A stretch of 6,495 nt of DNA from assembly GCA_021161545.1 (NCBI GenBank), contig JAGHAJ010000149.1, positions 1-6,495 of the forward strand. The letters are read 5' to 3'. Of this stretch, positions 4,348-6,495 are shown in pieces. The notes under the pieces were generated by a model that saw nothing but the letters and a program-made list of their open reading frames with translations, searched no databases and was not told where the DNA came from. Source of the DNA: Synergistota bacterium (lineage in GTDB: Bacteria > Synergistota > JAGHAJ01). Numbering within the stretch: position 1 is the stretch's first letter; each line of letters starts with the position of its first letter. Position numbers and translations under genes: made by a program.

Positions 4348-6495
4348 CTAACCCTTCTCTCTTATCACCTTTATGCGGTCAAACCACAACTCTGTATTAC
4401 CATAAAAGTACATCCTGAATTGCAATACCCTTTCTGACTTCAGGGTAAAAGGGAGTGGAAATTCCTCGTGTTTCATAGCCTTCTTGAAATCTACTCCACG
4501 AATGAGTTTCTTCAGCCTCTTACTACCATCATAAACCTCAATAGTACACACCTTACTTTCAACCTTGTTTTTCACCTTTAACCTGAAGAGCGCCACATAT
4601 TTACCTGGAGGATATAGCCTGTATGGCCCACAAGTCGGGTATATATCGTGGTCCCATGTCGGAGTCAGATGAATAGCCCTCCTATTGGAAGCCTCGCTAT
4701 CATAAACCATAACCCCTGCTCTGTGGAATAATCTCTCTGCCTCTATGTTCCCAAGTAGCGGGTCTTTCTGAGAAGCAGACACTATATACCGGTAATCTAC
4801 CCAGAGATCTGCTCTCTTAGTGAAAAGCACCCTAAACTCAAGATTTCTGGGCTCAGGTAGGTCCAGGGTAGTAGAAAATGTCTGATACATAAGGCTCTTT
4901 CTAAAATCCGTTCCTTTGAGTTTCCGTTCATACAAAACGGTTTTACCCTTATCAGTGACTATGTCTATAATCGCCACAGTATCTTTTATAGTATTGTCCT
5001 TTACCTTTAATCTGAAGGAGACCTTATACTTCCCAGCAGGCATGGAGACATAAGGGCCAAAGACTATATGGCCCATCGAGGTATGTGCTTTGCTACCATA
5101 AACTGCTTTACCACAGGAAGCGCCTTTATCCTCAACAACCCTGCCAGCCCTCCTCGGGGAGTATTCCGCTTCATAGCATCTACCTATTATACTGCTGATC
5201 TTTATACTTTTCTGTTTAGCAGGCTTTGAAAGCACCTCAAACAGCCACATGTTATCGTCATAACCGACGAACCTGAGATATGGAGAGTTTCTAAACCTTC
5301 TCACCGTAAAATAGACAGGATAAGGGCTGACCCTCATCGGGAATGCATCTGCGTGCACAACAAGATACTTTACATCAAGTTTCCTCAACAGCTCGTACTG
5401 TTGTTTTTTCAACCTACCCATGTTCAGGCACTCAAGTGGCTTAAACACATCGTAAAAGTAGTGATTTGAAACAACTGGGCAATATCCATTTATCATCTTT
5501 GCACGCGTGAGTGTCACATCATACATGTAAACAGAAGATATACTACTATCTCCAGGCCAGAACGATATCTCAAGCATCCGTCTATTACCTATGGTATCTC
5601 TTATCAGTTTATGTATCCTGTTTGGGCCCGGAAGATATGTCATAGCAACGGGGTAAGGAGGAAAGTAATCAAAGAGTATCAGTCCTATGAGTGCAGTGCC
5701 AACCACAAGAGAAAGCCTTCTACTCCCAATCCGTTGAGCAACAAACTCTTTTATTTCTCTGAATCCAAATGCCGCAAGGACCGAAATGGCAAAAAAGGCA
5801 TCAAATATCATCTTTCCCGGGGACCTCGACATCTTAAAGTAAGGAACAAACTTATAGCAGGCTTTATACAGAGGAAACCACTTTAGAGTGGGTCCAAGCG
5901 AGAGTATCACGAAAACCACTCCTATAAATAAGAACATCAAAGCTAAATAAGTGTCCCTGTCCCTTTTACGCCACACTCCGAGAGACAAAAAAGACAGCGG
6001 TAAAACAACCGCACCTATGTAGATATATCTCTCATAGAACCTCTGTACCCTTATAAACAGGTCCTGCCAGTGAGGGGAATACAATAATATTTCTCTGAAG
6101 CTCCTTCCACCGTGTATCCTTGTCCCCACAAATGCACTTTTACTGGATATGTATATATAAAGCACAACTCCACCCAGGATCAAGATAAACGGCAAAAAAG
6201 ACCTTACCACAAGTTTCACATCTCTATCAAGGATAAGAGAAATAAGTGCTCTCAACGGCAAATACAATCCCAATAGAAGAACTATATAGTAAAGCAACTG
6301 GCCCTCCATAAAGTAGAGCGTGGATAAAAGCAAACCCGCCAATAAAGAATAAAACCACTTCCTTCTAAGAAAGGCAAGCTCCAGATAGTAAATAACCATC
6401 GGAAAGTAAAACAGCAAAAATCCAGACAATTGACCACCAAATATCTTTGCTCTATGGTAAGGAAAGAATGTAAAAATCACAGCACCAACAAAGGC
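4348..6495 (-). CDS. GT-C/YfhO-like polytopic membrane protein with two C-terminal carbohydrate-binding-like modules (N-terminus beyond window edge)
   Basis: The frame is open to the window edge; 715 codons are visible and the GTG at 6480 is not a convincing start, since in-frame hydrophobic sequence continues upstream. Residues here count from that GTG. At least eight hydrophobic helices lie within 1-272. GGQLSGFLLFYFP (15-27) and YFMEGQLLYY (56-65) resemble uncharacterised GT-C-fold, polyprenyl-phosphate-sugar-dependent transferases and YfhO-like proteins. A soluble region (about 280-420) holds LEISFWPGD (303-311), NGYCPVVSNHYFYD (331-344) and VKYLVVHADAFP (370-381). Two similar beta-sandwich modules follow (436-567 and 579-707). 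By family topology the C-terminal part should be extracytoplasmic, so it probably handles the glycan after or during export. The catalytic acidic loop of GT-C enzymes lies near the N-terminus, outside the window, so activity cannot be judged. The gene ends TAG 60 bases before wzm. Confidence 0.75.
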   Translation of the reverse strand, partial: AFVGAVIFTFFPYHRAKIFGGQLSGFLLFYFPMVIYYLELAFLRRKWFYSLLAGLLLSTLYFMEGQLLYYIVLLLGLYLPLRALISLILDRDVKLVVRSFLPFILILGGVVLYIYISSKSAFVGTRIHGGRSFREILLYSPHWQDLFIRVQRFYERYIYIGAVVLPLSFLSLGVWRKRDRDTYLALMFLFIGVVFVILSLGPTLKWFPLYKACYKFVPYFKMSRSPGKMIFDAFFAISVLAAFGFREIKEFVAQRIGSRRLSLVVGTALIGLILFDYFPPYPVAMTYLPGPNRIHKLIRDTIGNRRMLEISFWPGDSSISSVYMYDVTLTRAKMINGYCPVVSNHYFYDVFKPLECLNMGRLKKQQYELLRKLDVKYLVVHADAFPMRVSPYPVYFTVRRFRNSPYLRFVGYDDNMWLFEVLSKPAKQKSIKISSIIGRCYEAEYSPRRAGRVVEDKGASCGKAVYGSKAHTSMGHIVFGPYVSMPAGKYKVSFRLKVKDNTIKDTVAIIDIVTDKGKTVLYERKLKGTDFRKSLMYQTFSTTLDLPEPRNLEFRVLFTKRADLWVDYRYIVSASQKDPLLGNIEAERLFHRAGVMVYDSEASNRRAIHLTPTWDHDIYPTCGPYRLYPPGKYVALFRLKVKNKVESKVCTIEVYDGSKRLKKLIRGVDFKKAMKHEEFPLPFTLKSERVLQFRMYFYGNTELWFDRIKVIREKG
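4360..5175 (-). repeat. Tandem pair of related protein modules (carbohydrate-binding-like) in the GT-C gene
   Basis: This is a protein-level repeat. Module 1 is encoded by 5175-4780 and module 2 by 4746-4360. Both begin with an acidic motif (YEAEYSPRRAG; IEAERLFHRAG). Both then carry a central PAGKYKVSFRLKVKD / PPGKYVALFRLKVKN block and a KGTDFRKS / RGVDFKKA block. Both end with LEFRVLF...DLWVD / LQFRMYF...ELWFD. The order and spacing match, and the copies have diverged too far for a recent duplication. The EAE opening, GKY core and terminal W-x-D strand recall CBM6/35-like jelly-roll modules, but the family is inferred from pattern only. Confidence 0.7.

Noticed and set aside
6478-6480. GTG as the start of the GT-C-like gene
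   Set aside because: The frame stays open to the window edge with hydrophobic residues upstream, and the visible part begins inside the membrane core, so the true start is outside the window.
1-6495. tRNA, rRNA, CRISPR array, insertion sequence or attachment site
   Set aside because: Almost all of the sequence is taken by five coherent genes; I saw no regularly spaced nucleotide repeats, transposase motifs, flanking inverted repeats or cloverleaf-like segment.

Overview
The window is part of a bacterial surface-polysaccharide locus. All five genes lie on the minus strand and pack closely, so transcription runs from right to left. The core is a two-gene ABC exporter of the Wzm/Wzt type, which moves finished, lipid-linked polysaccharides such as O-antigens across the inner membrane. 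Arginine is mostly AGA/AGG, ATA is frequent and the proteins are rich in Lys, Glu and Val. That fits a thermophile or an uncultivated-lineage bacterium of moderate GC, but I cannot name a taxon. The Shine-Dalgarno sequences are strong and bacterial in form.

In order of transcription, the layout is as follows. 6495-4348: a large membrane protein, cut at its N-terminus by the window edge, that looks like a GT-C/YfhO-type protein and ends in two tandem beta-sandwich, carbohydrate-binding-like modules. 4347-4288: a 60-base gap with a perfect extended -10 promoter element and a strong ribosome binding site. 4287-3502: Wzm permease. 3489-1789: Wzt ATPase, which carries the usual C-terminal carbohydrate-binding domain plus a further beta-rich domain. 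1771-677 (or from 1786): a protein of the O-antigen-cluster class I methyltransferase family whose SAM-binding and catalytic signature residues are nearly all replaced. 680-1: a GT4 glycosyltransferase, cut at its C-terminus. The last four genes are 12, 17 and -4 bases apart (the 17 counts from Wzt's stop to the preferred start of the methyltransferase-like gene), so they probably form one translationally coupled operon started by the internal promoter.

Working model (inference): the GT4 enzyme adds a sugar to the growing polymer in the cytoplasm. Wzt recognises the finished polymer through its C-terminal domain(s), and Wzm exports it. The membrane GT-C-like protein acts on the outer side of the membrane with its paired sugar-binding modules. 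In characterised systems such as E. coli O9a, the methyltransferase-containing WbdD caps the chain and the Wzt carbohydrate-binding domain reads the cap. Here the methyltransferase-like protein appears to keep the fold and the family's framing segments but not the chemistry, so it may be a structural or regulatory pseudoenzyme. That, with the extra Wzt domain and the tandem modules, is the most unusual content of the window. I see no tRNA, rRNA, CRISPR array, insertion sequence or clear terminator.
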